This document shows, in pieces, positions 9,775-18,594 of a DNA stretch of 37,163 bases. Source of the stretch: DATJZH01 sp035499215 (lineage in GTDB: Bacteria > Actinomycetota > Actinomycetes > Streptosporangiales > Streptosporangiaceae); NCBI GenBank assembly GCA_035499215.1, contig DATJZH010000042.1:1-37163 (forward strand), written 5' to 3'. Position 1 is the first letter of the stretch. Each line of letters begins with the position of its first letter. A program made the translations under genes and the position numbers. Below the pieces are notes generated by a model that did no database searches, was not told the DNA's origin, and saw only the letters and a list, made by a program, of their open reading frames with translations.

Positions 9775-10257
9775 TCATTCGGCGCGGCAGCTCGCCGCCA
9801 GCGCCTCCAGGGCGGGCCCGGCGAGCCGGTGCACCGTCCAGTCATCCATGGCGGCCGCGCCGAGCGAGGCGTAGAAGCCGATGGCGGGCGAGTTCCAGTC
9901 CAGTACCCACCATTCAAGCCTGCCGTAACCTCGCTGCACGCAGATCCGGGCCAGCTCGGCCAGCAGCGCCCTGCCCAGGCCGGAGCCGCGCAGGGCGGGC
10001 GTGACGTACAGGTCCTCGAGGTAGATCCCGTGCGAGCCCAGCCAGGTGGAGTAGCTCAGGAACCACAGGGCAAATCCGGCGACGCTGCCGTCGTGCTCGG
10101 CGACATGCGCGAAGACCGCGGGGCCCGGCCCGAACAGCGCCGCCGCCAGCTGGTCCGGCGTCCCGGTGACCTGGTCGAGCGATCGCTCGTACTCGGCGAG
10201 CTCGCGGATCAGCCGGTAGACGGCCGGGACGTCGTCCGGCCGGGCGGGCCTGATCAC
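9775..10257 (-). CDS. GNAT-family N-acetyltransferase
   Basis: A 160-residue acetyl-CoA-dependent acetyltransferase. Motif A with the pyrophosphate loop is RGSGLGRALL, following the strand LEDLYVTPALRG. The C-terminal WWVLDWNSPAIGFYASLGA is typical of the diamine/spermidine acetyltransferase-like branch (Asn-x-Pro-Ala then FY). An amine substrate is thus plausible but unproven. The GTG start at 10257 overlaps the TGA of the upstream GntR-type gene by 4 bp (GTGA), so translation is probably coupled. Confidence 0.9.
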   Translation of the reverse strand: MIRPARPDDVPAVYRLIRELAEYERSLDQVTGTPDQLAAALFGPGPAVFAHVAEHDGSVAGFALWFLSYSTWLGSHGIYLEDLYVTPALRGSGLGRALLAELARICVQRGYGRLEWWVLDWNSPAIGFYASLGAAAMDDWTVHRLAGPALEALAASCRAE

Positions 10258-11048
10258 GCCTGGCCCGCCGTTGTGGCGAATCGGTACCTGAGGCGGAACC
10301 GGTCCGCGGCGATGACGATCTCGCCCGTCTCCACGGCCCGGCCGCCCGCGGTGTGCGCGCGCTCCACCAGCAGCACCGGCGCGCCCGGCGCCAGGCCGAG
10401 CGCGCTCGCCTCGGCCCGCAGCGACGGTCGCACCGACACCTCCTCCGTCACCTGGTCGACCTCGATGCCGATGGACCGCATCCGCTCGATCACTCCGCGT
10501 CCCGCCTGCGGGCCCTGCTCGGGCATGGCGACGGGAGTGCCGGCGGTGATCGCGGCGGGCTCGTAGCTGGTCGCCAGCTGAACCGGCTTGCCGTCGGCGC
10601 TCAGCAGGTACCGGGTCATCGTGGCCAGGCCGCCGGACGGGGCCAGGCCGAGCCGCAGCGCGATCTGCGGCGGCGGGGCTACCTGCTCGGTCTGGTGTTC
10701 CCAGGACAGCCGCCGGGCCGGGCCGCGCTCGGCCGCCGCGGCTGGGTGCGGCTGCCGGGCCGCTGCCTCGTCGATGCCGAACGGCGAGCCGGGGAAGTGC
10801 AGCCGGTTGTGCTCCAGGTAACAGGCGGCGGGCACCGTCCGCACATACGACCCGGAGCCAGCCCGGCCCTCGATCAGCCCCTCGCTGGCGAGGACCTGCA
10901 GCGCGTGCTTGGCCGCGGTCTCGCCGACGCCGTAGCGGGCGATTATCGCGTTACGCGACGGCACCCTCGCGCCCGGCTCGAGCACGCCTTCCTTTATCCG
11001 CATCCGCAGATCCTCGAGCACGCGCAGATACACCGGGTCGGTTGACAT
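10254..11048 (-). CDS. GntR-family (HutC/UTRA) transcriptional regulator
   Basis: A 264-residue regulator with an N-terminal winged HTH (VYLRVLEDLRMRIKEG, ARVPSRNAIIARYGVGETAAKHALQVL, then the wing EGRAGSGSYV). A C-terminal UTRA-like ligand domain of ~170 residues follows (MTRYLLSADGKPVQLATSY). The ATG at 11048 has GGGAG 9 bp upstream. The GTG at 11054 is in frame but lies too close to that ribosome binding site. The gene sits between the amino-acid permease and the acetyltransferase on the same strand, which suggests it controls this small uptake/modification group. The ligand is unknown. Confidence 0.92.
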   Translation of the reverse strand: MSTDPVYLRVLEDLRMRIKEGVLEPGARVPSRNAIIARYGVGETAAKHALQVLASEGLIEGRAGSGSYVRTVPAACYLEHNRLHFPGSPFGIDEAAARQPHPAAAAERGPARRLSWEHQTEQVAPPPQIALRLGLAPSGGLATMTRYLLSADGKPVQLATSYEPAAITAGTPVAMPEQGPQAGRGVIERMRSIGIEVDQVTEEVSVRPSLRAEASALGLAPGAPVLLVERAHTAGGRAVETGEIVIAADRFRLRYRFATTAGQA

Positions 11049-11187
11049 GCCCACTGGCTCCCGGTCGCTATCACCACACCGGCAGGTTCCCTGCCAGCGC
11101 TCATCCAGGCCGGAGCCATTGTGACCGACGCAGCCGCGGCCCGTGACCCAACTGAGATTTTCGCGGTCCCCGGCAGCGTCACGGCGC

Positions 11188-12621
11188 TCAGTCAGCGTCG
11201 GCGACGATCGAGCCGATCCGGCCGGCCAGCGTCCGGTCCCTGGCGTTGAGGATCAGCGCGTAGATGACGGAGACCACGATGATCGCCAGGGCGATGTAGG
11301 GGAACAGGTCGAAGGGATGCGGCTGGCCCGGCTTGACCAGCTCGTAGACCGGGAAGGCGATCGCCAGGACGCCGAGCACCGGCAGGATCAGGTGCCGGAG
11401 CACCGAAAACTGGTCGGGGTGCTGCCGGCGGTAGTACACCGGCAGGGCCAGGTTGGTGACCAGGTAGACCACGACGATGGGAATGGTGCCCAGGGTGGCT
11501 GCTTCGCCGAAGTACACCACCGGGTCCAGGCCCCAGCCGAACCCGTAGGTCAAGCCGAGCGCGACGACCAGGAAGATCACGAACGCCACCCACGGGGTCC
11601 GGCTCTTCACGGTGACCCGGCCGGTGACCGCCGGGAGCAGTCCTTCCCGGCCGGAGCTGAAGATCAGCCGCGCCTGCGAGTTGGTCGCGGCGATCAGCGA
11701 ACCCATGATCGAGGTGAAGCCCGCCAGGTAGGCGAGGAACCCCACCGCCGCGCCCACGCCGAGGGCGACCGTGACGAACGGCACGCCTGCCGCCGTCCCG
11801 AGCGCCGTCGCATTGTAGTGGTAGCCGACAACGGTCACGTAGGCGAACAGCACGTAGCACACGGCGATCGCCCCGATGGCCAGGAAGATGGCCCTGGGCA
11901 CCGCGCGCCGCGGGTTGTTCGTCTCCTCGGCCAGCGTGGCGGAGTTCTCCCAGCCGATGAACAGGTAGACGGCGATGGGGAAGCCGAGGCCAAGGCCCTT
12001 GAAGCCGGACAGCAGGTGCGACGGCTCGAACGGGGTGAGGTTCAGGGAGCCCGAGTCCTTGATCAGGACCCACACGCTGACCAGCAGGAGCAGCCCGATC
12101 TCGAAGGCGAACAGCGCCCCGGCCCACTTCGTGGACAGCGCGACGCCGCGCACCACCAGCAGGAACGCCAGCAGCGTCAGCGCCGCGGTCAGCAGCTGCC
12201 AGGCGATGTGCACGTGCGCGTACTTAAGGATCATGTCCGAGGTCCAGCCGCCGGCAATGGCAACTACCGACGAGATGGCGATGATGTAGCCCAGGGACAT
12301 GACGATCGCCGTGGTCAGCGCCGCTACCGGGCCGAACCCCTTGCCGATGAAGGTGATGAACGAACCGGTGGACGGGATGGACTTGGTGAACTGGGCGACG
12401 GTGTTGCCCAGCAGCGCGATGGCTATGCCAGCGGCGATGATGGTCAGCGGCGAGGCGATGCCGGCTGCCGCCGCGATCAGCCCCATGCTGAAGTAGAAGC
12501 TCATGGCCGGGGCGATGTTGGCCATGGTCGACGCCGTGATATCGGTCAGGCCGAGTGCCCCGCGGTGCAGCCGCTCGGGCGCGGGCCCGGTGCTAGCCGG
12601 GGCCTCTGATGCTGTCGTCAT
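11188..12621 (-). CDS. APC-superfamily amino-acid permease
   Basis: A 477-residue inner-membrane transporter with about 12 hydrophobic helices. The first-helix region (ITASTMANIAPAMSFYFSMG) and the loop AEETNNPRRAVPRAI are typical of APC amino-acid/polyamine transporters. The charged loop NSQARLIFSSGREG after helix 8 also fits. The ATG at 12621 is chosen because GGAGGT lies 5 bp upstream; an in-frame start at 12657 would add 12 residues with no ribosome binding site. The substrate cannot be assigned. The downstream HutC-type regulator and amine-type acetyltransferase, and the nearby lysine cluster, make an amino acid or amine likely. Confidence 0.93.
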   Translation of the reverse strand: MTTASEAPASTGPAPERLHRGALGLTDITASTMANIAPAMSFYFSMGLIAAAAGIASPLTIIAAGIAIALLGNTVAQFTKSIPSTGSFITFIGKGFGPVAALTTAIVMSLGYIIAISSVVAIAGGWTSDMILKYAHVHIAWQLLTAALTLLAFLLVVRGVALSTKWAGALFAFEIGLLLLVSVWVLIKDSGSLNLTPFEPSHLLSGFKGLGLGFPIAVYLFIGWENSATLAEETNNPRRAVPRAIFLAIGAIAVCYVLFAYVTVVGYHYNATALGTAAGVPFVTVALGVGAAVGFLAYLAGFTSIMGSLIAATNSQARLIFSSGREGLLPAVTGRVTVKSRTPWVAFVIFLVVALGLTYGFGWGLDPVVYFGEAATLGTIPIVVVYLVTNLALPVYYRRQHPDQFSVLRHLILPVLGVLAIAFPVYELVKPGQPHPFDLFPYIALAIIVVSVIYALILNARDRTLAGRIGSIVADAD

Positions 12622-12895
12622 GAGCCACCTCCGGGCACACAAGCCATTTTGGCTCACATTAAAGGCGAACGGCTCTGCCGTACATCCCCGGTTAGCCGCC
12701 GCCCATCCCCGGCACCTAGTCGGTGCCTTCCTCCGGCAGGAGCGGCTAAGCAGGGCACCCGGCCCCGTCGGTGCCTGAGGGCGAGCAGCGCGTGGCGACG
12801 CGCACGCTCAGCGCGGGACCTCCACCTGGCGAACTCGCTCGGGGACCGCGCGAACCGGGCGCAAGGCACCGGCCCGCCGGGTTTACCCTCGGTGC

Positions 12896-13786
12896 ATGGC
12901 GATGCACATACCCAGCCCGCCGGTCAGCGGGTTCCATGTCGGCCCGCTCTACGTGCATTTCTACGGGCTGATGTACGTCGTCGGCATCACCCTCGCCGTG
13001 ATCATCACCCAGCGGCGGTGGCGGGCCGCGGGCGGGGATCCGGCACTCGTCGGTGAGGTGGCGCTCTGGGCAGTGCCCGCCGGGATCGCAGGCGGCCGGA
13101 TCTACTTCGACATCACCACGCCGATGGACATCCCGCATGTCTGGTATGGCCCCCTCGCGGTGTGGGACGGCGGCCTGGGCATCTGGGGCGGGATCGCCGC
13201 CGGCGCCCTCGCCGGCGTCTGGCGGCTGCGGCGTGCTGGCGCCAGCGCCGGGCTGTTCGCCAACGCTGTCGCCCCGGCTCTGCTGGTCGCCCAGGCGATC
13301 GGCCGGATCGGCAACTATTTCAACCAGGAGCTGTTCGGCAAGCCGACCTCGCTGCCGTGGGGCGTGCAGATCACCCTGGCGCACCGGCCGGCCGGCTACG
13401 CCGGCTACAGCACCTTCCAGCCGACGTTCCTGTACGAGCTGATCTTCGATCTGGTCCTGGCCGCCGCCCTGGTGTGGCTTGGCCACCACCGTCAGATCCG
13501 GCCGTGGGGCCTGTTCGCGCTGTACGTGGCCGGCTATTCGGCCTTCCGGATCTTCGAGGAGTCGGTGCGGATCGACTCCTCCGAGCACTTCCTCGGCCTG
13601 CGGCTGAACTTCTTCGTCGCCTGCCTGATGACCCTGGCCGGGCTCGGCTGGTTCGTCATCGCCCAGCGGCAGGACCCGGGCAAGCTGACCGCCGGCGGCC
13701 AGAAGGCAGATTCGGCTGCCGGTCCCGGTGACGCCGATGCCGGCGGGGACGGCGCCACCGTCCCCTCGGGCGCCTCGGGACAGTAG
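12896..13786 (+). CDS. lgt: Prolipoprotein diacylglyceryl transferase
   Basis: Lgt moves the diacylglyceryl group of phosphatidylglycerol onto the lipobox cysteine of prolipoproteins in the cytoplasmic membrane. The 296-residue protein has about seven hydrophobic segments. It carries the signature GRIGNYFNQELFG at residues 136-148, including the essential Arg and Asn. An early HFYGLMYVVG segment and a late RIFEESVR motif also fit. The last ~30 residues are a Gly/Ala/Asp-rich tail. The ATG at 12896 is used; another ATG lies two codons later. The usual trpCBA or HisI neighbours are not seen here; the gene stands alone between the permease and a pseudogene. Confidence 0.96.
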   Translation: MAMHIPSPPVSGFHVGPLYVHFYGLMYVVGITLAVIITQRRWRAAGGDPALVGEVALWAVPAGIAGGRIYFDITTPMDIPHVWYGPLAVWDGGLGIWGGIAAGALAGVWRLRRAGASAGLFANAVAPALLVAQAIGRIGNYFNQELFGKPTSLPWGVQITLAHRPAGYAGYSTFQPTFLYELIFDLVLAAALVWLGHHRQIRPWGLFALYVAGYSAFRIFEESVRIDSSEHFLGLRLNFFVACLMTLAGLGWFVIAQRQDPGKLTAGGQKADSAAGPGDADAGGDGATVPSGASGQ

Positions 13787-13913
13787 CCGCCGCACCGGCC
13801 GCCGGTCCCGGCGGGACAGGCCGCGCGGCAGCGGAAACCCGGTCGACGGCCCGGTCGCACTGCGGCAGCATGAGCCATCACGGGCGGCGGCACGCTGAAG
13901 GGATGGTACGGCG

Positions 13914-14056
13914 GTGAGCGATCCGGGCCAGGCGCGTGTTGACGTGCCCGTCGAGACGGGCAAGAAACCGGCTGGCATGTTGTGGATCACGCCTGGGAGA
14001 TCGAGGGCAAGACCTTGACAGTCATCCTCATCACGAAAAATTCTGCCAGACGCTAA
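13914..14056 (+). pseudogene. Remnant of an actinobacterial conserved protein with an internal deletion
   Basis: A GTG at 13914 opens a reading frame MSDPGQARVDVPVETGKK that breaks soon after. In another frame, from about 13970, the sequence reads GWHVVDHAWEIEGK and ends with a stop at 14054-14056. From memory, a family of about 200 residues in actinomycetes starts with VPVEVGKK-like sequence and ends with WHVLDHAWEIED-like sequence. The two termini thus seem to be joined with the middle lost and the frame shifted. The tail after EGK does not resemble the family. The identification rests on recalled family motifs, not a search. Confidence 0.5.
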
Positions 14057-14103
14057 GAGCAGCCCGGATGGCTGACCCAGCGGGCGGCTGACTCAGCTCG
14101 CGC

Positions 14104-14212
14104 CGGACTAGCCGGGGCCCGCCCGGCTGGGGGCCGGGCTCTCTCGCGGCCGGACCAGCTGGGGCGGCCCGCACGGCTGGCAGCCCGGCCGGCGGGCGCC
14201 CGGACTAGCTGG
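14104..14212. repeat. Three imperfect direct repeats at the 3' end of kamA
   Basis: The 12-bp core CGGACTAGCCGG / CGGACCAGCTGG / CGGACTAGCTGG recurs near 14105, 14151 and 14201, with GC-rich filler and spacing of about 47-50 bp. The last copy contains the kamA TAG stop (minus strand). Copy one also carries the CTA triplet. This looks like a partial duplication of the gene end, or an unusual termination region. Confidence 0.5.
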
Positions 14213-15578
14213 CGGCTCCCACCCGCTGCCCGGTCCTGGCCCGCCACCAGTCCTGGCCGGTCCGGGGCAGCAGGTAAATCGGGTCGTAGTACTCATGCTG
14301 CCGCTCCAGCGCGAAGGAATCGCCGGCGTCCACGGCGGTCCGGTAGTTCTTGGTCCAGTAGGAAATGCCCAGTTCGCGGTCGTAGCGCGCGACCTGGTGC
14401 ACCCACCGCTTGCCCACGTACGGCACGTCGCACAGCAGCCTGGGCGTGGCGAAACCAGGCAGGTAGCCCATGATCTGGTGCTGCAGGTCCAGCGCCTCGC
14501 CGAGAGACAGGCGCCAGTGCTCGCTGCCGGGGATCATGTCGCACATGTAAAAGTAGTACGGCATGATCTTCGCGTCATCCAGCAGGGCGAAGCAGAGATC
14601 GAGCAGCGCCTCGGCGCTGTCGTTGGTACCGCGCAGCAGCACGCCCTGGTTGCGCACATCGCGGATGCCGGTTTCCAGCATCGCCTTGGCAGCCCTGGCG
14701 ACCAGGGGAGTCACCGACTGGGCAGCATTCACGTGGGTGTGGATCGCGATGCTGACGTCGCGCTGCCGGGCCGTGGCCGCCAGCCGCTCCATCCCGGCGC
14801 GAACCTCGTCGGCGAGCCAGTACTGGGGCAGGCCCATCAGCGCCTTGGTCGCCAGCCGGATGTCGCGGATCGACGGCACGTCCATCAGGTCGGCGACGAA
14901 CGCCTCGAGCCTCGGCCAGGGCAGATTGGCGACATCGCCGCCGGAGACCACCACGTCGCGGACGCCCGGATTGGCCTTCAGGTACTCGATCATGGCCTCG
15001 AGCCGGTCCGCGCGGGCCAGCCCGAACTTGTGCTTGTCGACCGCCGGCGTCGGGTTGCCCACCAGGTCCATCCGGGTGCAGTGCCCGCAGTACTGCGGGC
15101 AGGTCGGCAGGACCTCGGCGAGGACTTTCGTCGGGTAGCGGTGGGTAAGGCCCTCCACCGCCCACATCTCGGCCTCATGCAGCGAGTCCCGCGACGCCAC
15201 CGGATGCGACGGCCAGTCGGCGCGGCGGTCGCTGAACACCGGGAGCATGTACCGGCGGACCGGGTCGGCCCGGAACGCCTCGGTGAAGCCGGGCTCGCCC
15301 GCCGCTACCCCCGGAGCCATCGTGTTGATCATCTGCGGGGGCACCAGCATCGACATGGTGGCGCGCTCTGCCTGATCCCGCTCGAGGTCGCGGTAGAACG
15401 CCTCGCTCAGGCCCGCGCCCATGACCTGGCGGAGCTGGCGGATGCTCTTGACGCAGTGCGCGCGCTGCCACTGCGCCGATGCCCACTGCTGCGCGGTGAC
15501 CTCCGCCCAGCCAGGCAGGCGGCGCCAGTCCGGCTCGATGAGCTCCTTGTGCCGGTACGCATACGGCTGGTTGATCAT
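14205..15578 (-). CDS. kamA: Lysine 2,3-aminomutase (radical SAM, PLP-dependent)
   Basis: KamA interconverts L-lysine and L-beta-lysine, the first step of anaerobic-type lysine degradation. The 457-residue protein has the radical-SAM cluster CPQYCGHC (Cys160, Cys164, Cys167). Compared from memory with the Clostridium enzyme, the residues reading the lysine epsilon-amino group (Asp293, Asp330) correspond to Asp347 in YMCD and Asp384 in CDVPYVGK. The PLP lysine (Lys337) corresponds to Lys390 of the same motif. The glycine-rich GGGGK form is replaced by YVGK, and the C-terminal zinc cysteine cluster of the clostridial enzyme is missing. The ATG at 15578 is chosen with AGGTGG just upstream; the frame runs on to 15758 without support. 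It is divergent from kdd-kamDE-kal, which fixes the pathway role. Confidence 0.9.
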   Translation of the reverse strand: MINQPYAYRHKELIEPDWRRLPGWAEVTAQQWASAQWQRAHCVKSIRQLRQVMGAGLSEAFYRDLERDQAERATMSMLVPPQMINTMAPGVAAGEPGFTEAFRADPVRRYMLPVFSDRRADWPSHPVASRDSLHEAEMWAVEGLTHRYPTKVLAEVLPTCPQYCGHCTRMDLVGNPTPAVDKHKFGLARADRLEAMIEYLKANPGVRDVVVSGGDVANLPWPRLEAFVADLMDVPSIRDIRLATKALMGLPQYWLADEVRAGMERLAATARQRDVSIAIHTHVNAAQSVTPLVARAAKAMLETGIRDVRNQGVLLRGTNDSAEALLDLCFALLDDAKIMPYYFYMCDMIPGSEHWRLSLGEALDLQHQIMGYLPGFATPRLLCDVPYVGKRWVHQVARYDRELGISYWTKNYRTAVDAGDSFALERQHEYYDPIYLLPRTGQDWWRARTGQRVGAAS

Positions 15579-15736
15579 GGCGCCACCTGTCTCCACTACG
15601 TCCCCCCAACTGAACCGGATGACAACCTGCGGTCTCGGCAGATTACGCAAGAAGCTTCCGTCTGTATAGTTGCAGGAAGTGAATTCTATCGAATCGCGCC
15701 CATGCGGCCGCGCCTGACCTCTGCGAGGTATACCGC
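15579..15736. promoter_or_regulatory. Divergent kamA / kdd control region
   Basis: This 158-bp spacer is the only place for promoters of kamA (minus) and the kdd operon (plus). It is clearly richer in A/T than its surroundings between 15641 and 15695. A TATAGT hexamer (15665-15670) could be a plus-strand -10, but no good -35 lies before it. It sits inside an inverted repeat with arms CTTCC (15655-15659) and GGAAG (15675-15679), a possible operator. The kdd ribosome binding site GAGGT is at 15725-15729. Confidence 0.4.
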
Positions 15737-16963
15737 GTGACCCGATCCACGGCGGCACCGCAGCCCGCCCAGCCCGCTGGGCGGGCTGGCCGGGACGCCC
15801 GGGCCGGGGACGCTGGCCGGGCCCATGCCGAAACGGGTGCCAGGCGCGCCGCCGGGTCGCCGCTTGGCCTGCACCGCGTGCTCGAGCCGCCCGGCGTCCT
15901 GCCGCAGGCGGCCCGGCGGCTGGATCCGAGCCCGGCTATCTGGCCGGACGAGGTGCGGGTCCGGGTCGAACGGCTGAACCTGGACGCCGCCTCGTTCCGG
16001 CAGCTGCGCGAGAGCGGCCACGGCGACGCCGCGGCGATGCGGGCCGCCGTGCTGGAGATCATCACAAGCCGCGGCAAGATGCAGAACCCGGTGACCGGCT
16101 CCGGCGGCATGCTGACCGGGGTCGTCGAGGAGGCCGGGCCGCAGTCACCCCTGGGCCTGCGGCCCGGCGACCGGATCGCGACGCTGGTCTCGCTCAGCCT
16201 GACGCCGCTGGCCGTCACCGACGGCCTCACCGCCTGGGACGGCGCCTCCGAGCAGGTGCCCGCCGACGGCCACGCGATCCTGTTCGGCCGGTCGATCGCC
16301 GCAGTGCTGCCCGATGACCTGCCAGCGTCCCTCGCGCTGGCGGTGCTCGACGTCTGCGGCGCGCCCGCCCTGACCTGCCGGATCGTCAGCGATGCGGCCC
16401 GCCGGCCTGCCGCCGGCGCTGGCGGACGGGGCCCGGTCGTCGCCATTCTCGGCGCCGCCGGCAAGAGCGGGACGCTGTCGGCGGCGGCAGCTCGCCGGGC
16501 GGGCGCGAGCCGGGTCATCGGGGTCGTGCCGCACGAACGCGAGGCCCGCGTGCTGCGGGCCGCCCGCGCGGCCGGCGGCCGGACAGGGCTCGCGGACGAG
16601 GTGGTCATCGCCGACGCGCGCGATCCGGTGGGCGTCTGCGCGGCGATCCGCCAGGCGGGCGGCCCCGCCGACGTGACTGTGGTCTGCGTCGACGTACCCG
16701 GCTGCGAAGGCGGCGCTATCCTGGCCACCGCGCAGGGCGGAACAGTGATCTTCTTCTCGATGGCCACGTCATTCACCGGGGCCGCGCTCGGTGCCGAGGG
16801 CGCCGCCGCCGATGTCACGATGCTCGTGGGCAATGGGTACGTTCCCGGCCACGCACAGCTTGCCCTGGACCTGATCCGCGCCGAGCCGGGCGCGCGCGCC
16901 ATCTTCGAGAGCCGGATCAGCGGGCACCGGGCCCGATCCGGCCAGGCAGGAGAGCAGCAGTGA
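15737..16963 (+). CDS. kdd: L-erythro-3,5-diaminohexanoate dehydrogenase
   Basis: Kdd oxidatively deaminates L-erythro-3,5-diaminohexanoate to 5-amino-3-oxohexanoate with NAD(P), after the two aminomutases. The 408-residue protein has an N-terminal alcohol-dehydrogenase-like part beginning LGLHRVLEPPGVLPQ (typical Kdd start) and the segment GKMQNPVTGSGGML. A Rossmann domain carries ILGAAGKSGTLSAAAA and the end VGNGYVPGHAQLALDL. About 42 Ala/Gly/Arg-rich residues precede the conserved start. The GTG at 15737 is still the only start codon available in frame, with GAGGT 7 bp upstream. The stop overlaps the kamD start by 4 bp. Assignment is by family motifs plus the surrounding kam genes. Confidence 0.9.
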   Translation: MTRSTAAPQPAQPAGRAGRDARAGDAGRAHAETGARRAAGSPLGLHRVLEPPGVLPQAARRLDPSPAIWPDEVRVRVERLNLDAASFRQLRESGHGDAAAMRAAVLEIITSRGKMQNPVTGSGGMLTGVVEEAGPQSPLGLRPGDRIATLVSLSLTPLAVTDGLTAWDGASEQVPADGHAILFGRSIAAVLPDDLPASLALAVLDVCGAPALTCRIVSDAARRPAAGAGGRGPVVAILGAAGKSGTLSAAAARRAGASRVIGVVPHEREARVLRAARAAGGRTGLADEVVIADARDPVGVCAAIRQAGGPADVTVVCVDVPGCEGGAILATAQGGTVIFFSMATSFTGAALGAEGAAADVTMLVGNGYVPGHAQLALDLIRAEPGARAIFESRISGHRARSGQAGEQQ

Positions 16964-18594
16964 GGAAATCAGCGGCCACGGCAGTCCCGAGGCTTAATCT
17001 CGAACCGGCCGTCATGCGCGCCGCCAGGGACCTGGCCCGCCAGGCCGGCCAGCCGATCGTCGACCTCGCCAGGAAGCACACCACGGTGTCGGTGGAGCGG
17101 GCTGTGCTGCGGCTGGCAGGCTTGCGCGGCGCTGGCGAAGACGGCATGCCATGGGTGAACCAGCTTGCCGATGCGATCAGCCGGACCGCGGGACTGCAGC
17201 ACGGCATCGCGCTCCCGGCCTGGGATGCGCTGCTGACCGGCGGCTACCCCAGCCTCTGCGCCCTGGCGGCCGACGCTGCCCGGCGGAAGGTGAAGTTCCG
17301 CATACCGGCCGGCGAGGATGCCCGGGCAGCACGCGCCGCGGCGTCGGCCGCGGTCGGCGCGGGCTTCGCCACGATCGACGCGCAGCGCGCCAGGCGTGAT
17401 GCGACCATCGCGGAGACGGCCGAGCCGCCTGCGCCGTGGATCTACCTGATCGTGGCCACTGGCGACATTCACGAGGACATCCCGCAGGCCAAGGCCGCCG
17501 CCCGGGCCGGCGCCGACGTGATCGCGGTGATCCGGTCCACCGGCCAGTCGCTGCTGGACTACGTGCCCGAGGGCGCCACCCGAGAGGGATTCGCCGGCAC
17601 CTACGCCACCCAGGAGAACTTCCGGCTGATGCGGTCCGCGCTCGACGACGTCTCCCGCGAGCTCGGGAGGTATGTGCGGCTGACCAACTATGCCTCCGGG
17701 CTGTGCATGCCGGAGATCGCCACGCTGGCGGGCCTCGAGCGCCTCGACATGATGCTGAACGACTGCATGTACGGGATCATCTTCCGCGACATCAACCCCC
17801 GCCGCACCTTCATAGATCAGCGGTTCTCCCGGCAGATCCACGCCCGCGCGGGAATCATCATCAACACTGGCGAGGACAATTACCTGACCACGGCCGACGC
17901 AGTCGAGGCTGCGCACACCGTGGTCGTCAGCCAGCTGCTCAACGAGTACTTCGGCAAGGAGGCGGGCCTGGCCGACGGCCAGCTCGGCCTCGGGCACGCG
18001 TTCGAGATCAACCCGGCCGTGCCGGACTCGTTCCTGCTCGAGCTGGCGCACGCTCAGCTGATCCGCGAGCTGTTCCCCGCGGCGCCGCTGAAGTACATGC
18101 CGCCGACCAAGCACATGACCGGCAACGTGTTCGCCGGCTACCTGCTCGACGCGTTCTTCAGCCTCTGCGGGATGATGACCGATCAGTCGATCCTGCTTGT
18201 CGGGATGATGACCGAGGGCATCCACACCCCGTTCCTGTCCGACCGCGACCTCGCACTGGAGAACGTTCGTTACGTCAGGGACGCCGCCGGCCGGCTCGGC
18301 GAGAGCTTCCGGCCGGCGCCAGGCGGCTTTATCGAGCGCCGCGCCGCGGAGGTGCTGACGGAGTCCATCGCCCTGCTGCACAGGATCTGCGGCGACGGGC
18401 TGCTGAACGCGATCGCCGACGGCACCTTCGGCATCACCAAGCGGCCTGCCGACGGCGGCCGGGGCCTCGACGGTGTGATCGAGAAGGCCGGCGGCTACCT
18501 CAATCCGGCTGCCGACATCCTGGCAGATCCGCAGCGCGCGCCGGCGGTCGCGCCCTCGGCTGGAGCGCCCGTCACGATCGGAGCACAGCAGTGA
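16960..18594 (+). CDS. kamD: Lysine 5,6-aminomutase alpha subunit
   Basis: KamD is the large TIM-barrel subunit of the adenosylcobalamin/PLP enzyme that moves the terminal amino group of (beta-)lysine from C6 to C5. It has 544 residues against roughly 516 in clostridia. The conserved body is clear: LTGGYPSLCALAADAARRK, ATGDIHEDIPQAKAAARAGADV, VRLTNYASGLCMPEIA, MLNDCMYGIIFRDIN, KYMPPTKHMTGN and FGITKRPADGG. The GTG at 16960 overlaps the kdd stop (GTGA) and has GGAG (16949-16952) with a 7-bp spacer. The C-terminal ~20 residues are an Ala/Pro-rich tail. The complex is cytoplasmic and needs the KamE partner encoded next. Confidence 0.96.
   Translation: MRKSAATAVPRLNLEPAVMRAARDLARQAGQPIVDLARKHTTVSVERAVLRLAGLRGAGEDGMPWVNQLADAISRTAGLQHGIALPAWDALLTGGYPSLCALAADAARRKVKFRIPAGEDARAARAAASAAVGAGFATIDAQRARRDATIAETAEPPAPWIYLIVATGDIHEDIPQAKAAARAGADVIAVIRSTGQSLLDYVPEGATREGFAGTYATQENFRLMRSALDDVSRELGRYVRLTNYASGLCMPEIATLAGLERLDMMLNDCMYGIIFRDINPRRTFIDQRFSRQIHARAGIIINTGEDNYLTTADAVEAAHTVVVSQLLNEYFGKEAGLADGQLGLGHAFEINPAVPDSFLLELAHAQLIRELFPAAPLKYMPPTKHMTGNVFAGYLLDAFFSLCGMMTDQSILLVGMMTEGIHTPFLSDRDLALENVRYVRDAAGRLGESFRPAPGGFIERRAAEVLTESIALLHRICGDGLLNAIADGTFGITKRPADGGRGLDGVIEKAGGYLNPAADILADPQRAPAVAPSAGAPVTIGAQQ

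Noticed and set aside
17436..18590. Long frame upstream of kamE in the same phase
   Set aside because: It is a shadow of kamD in another frame; real KamE homology begins at the GTG at 18591.
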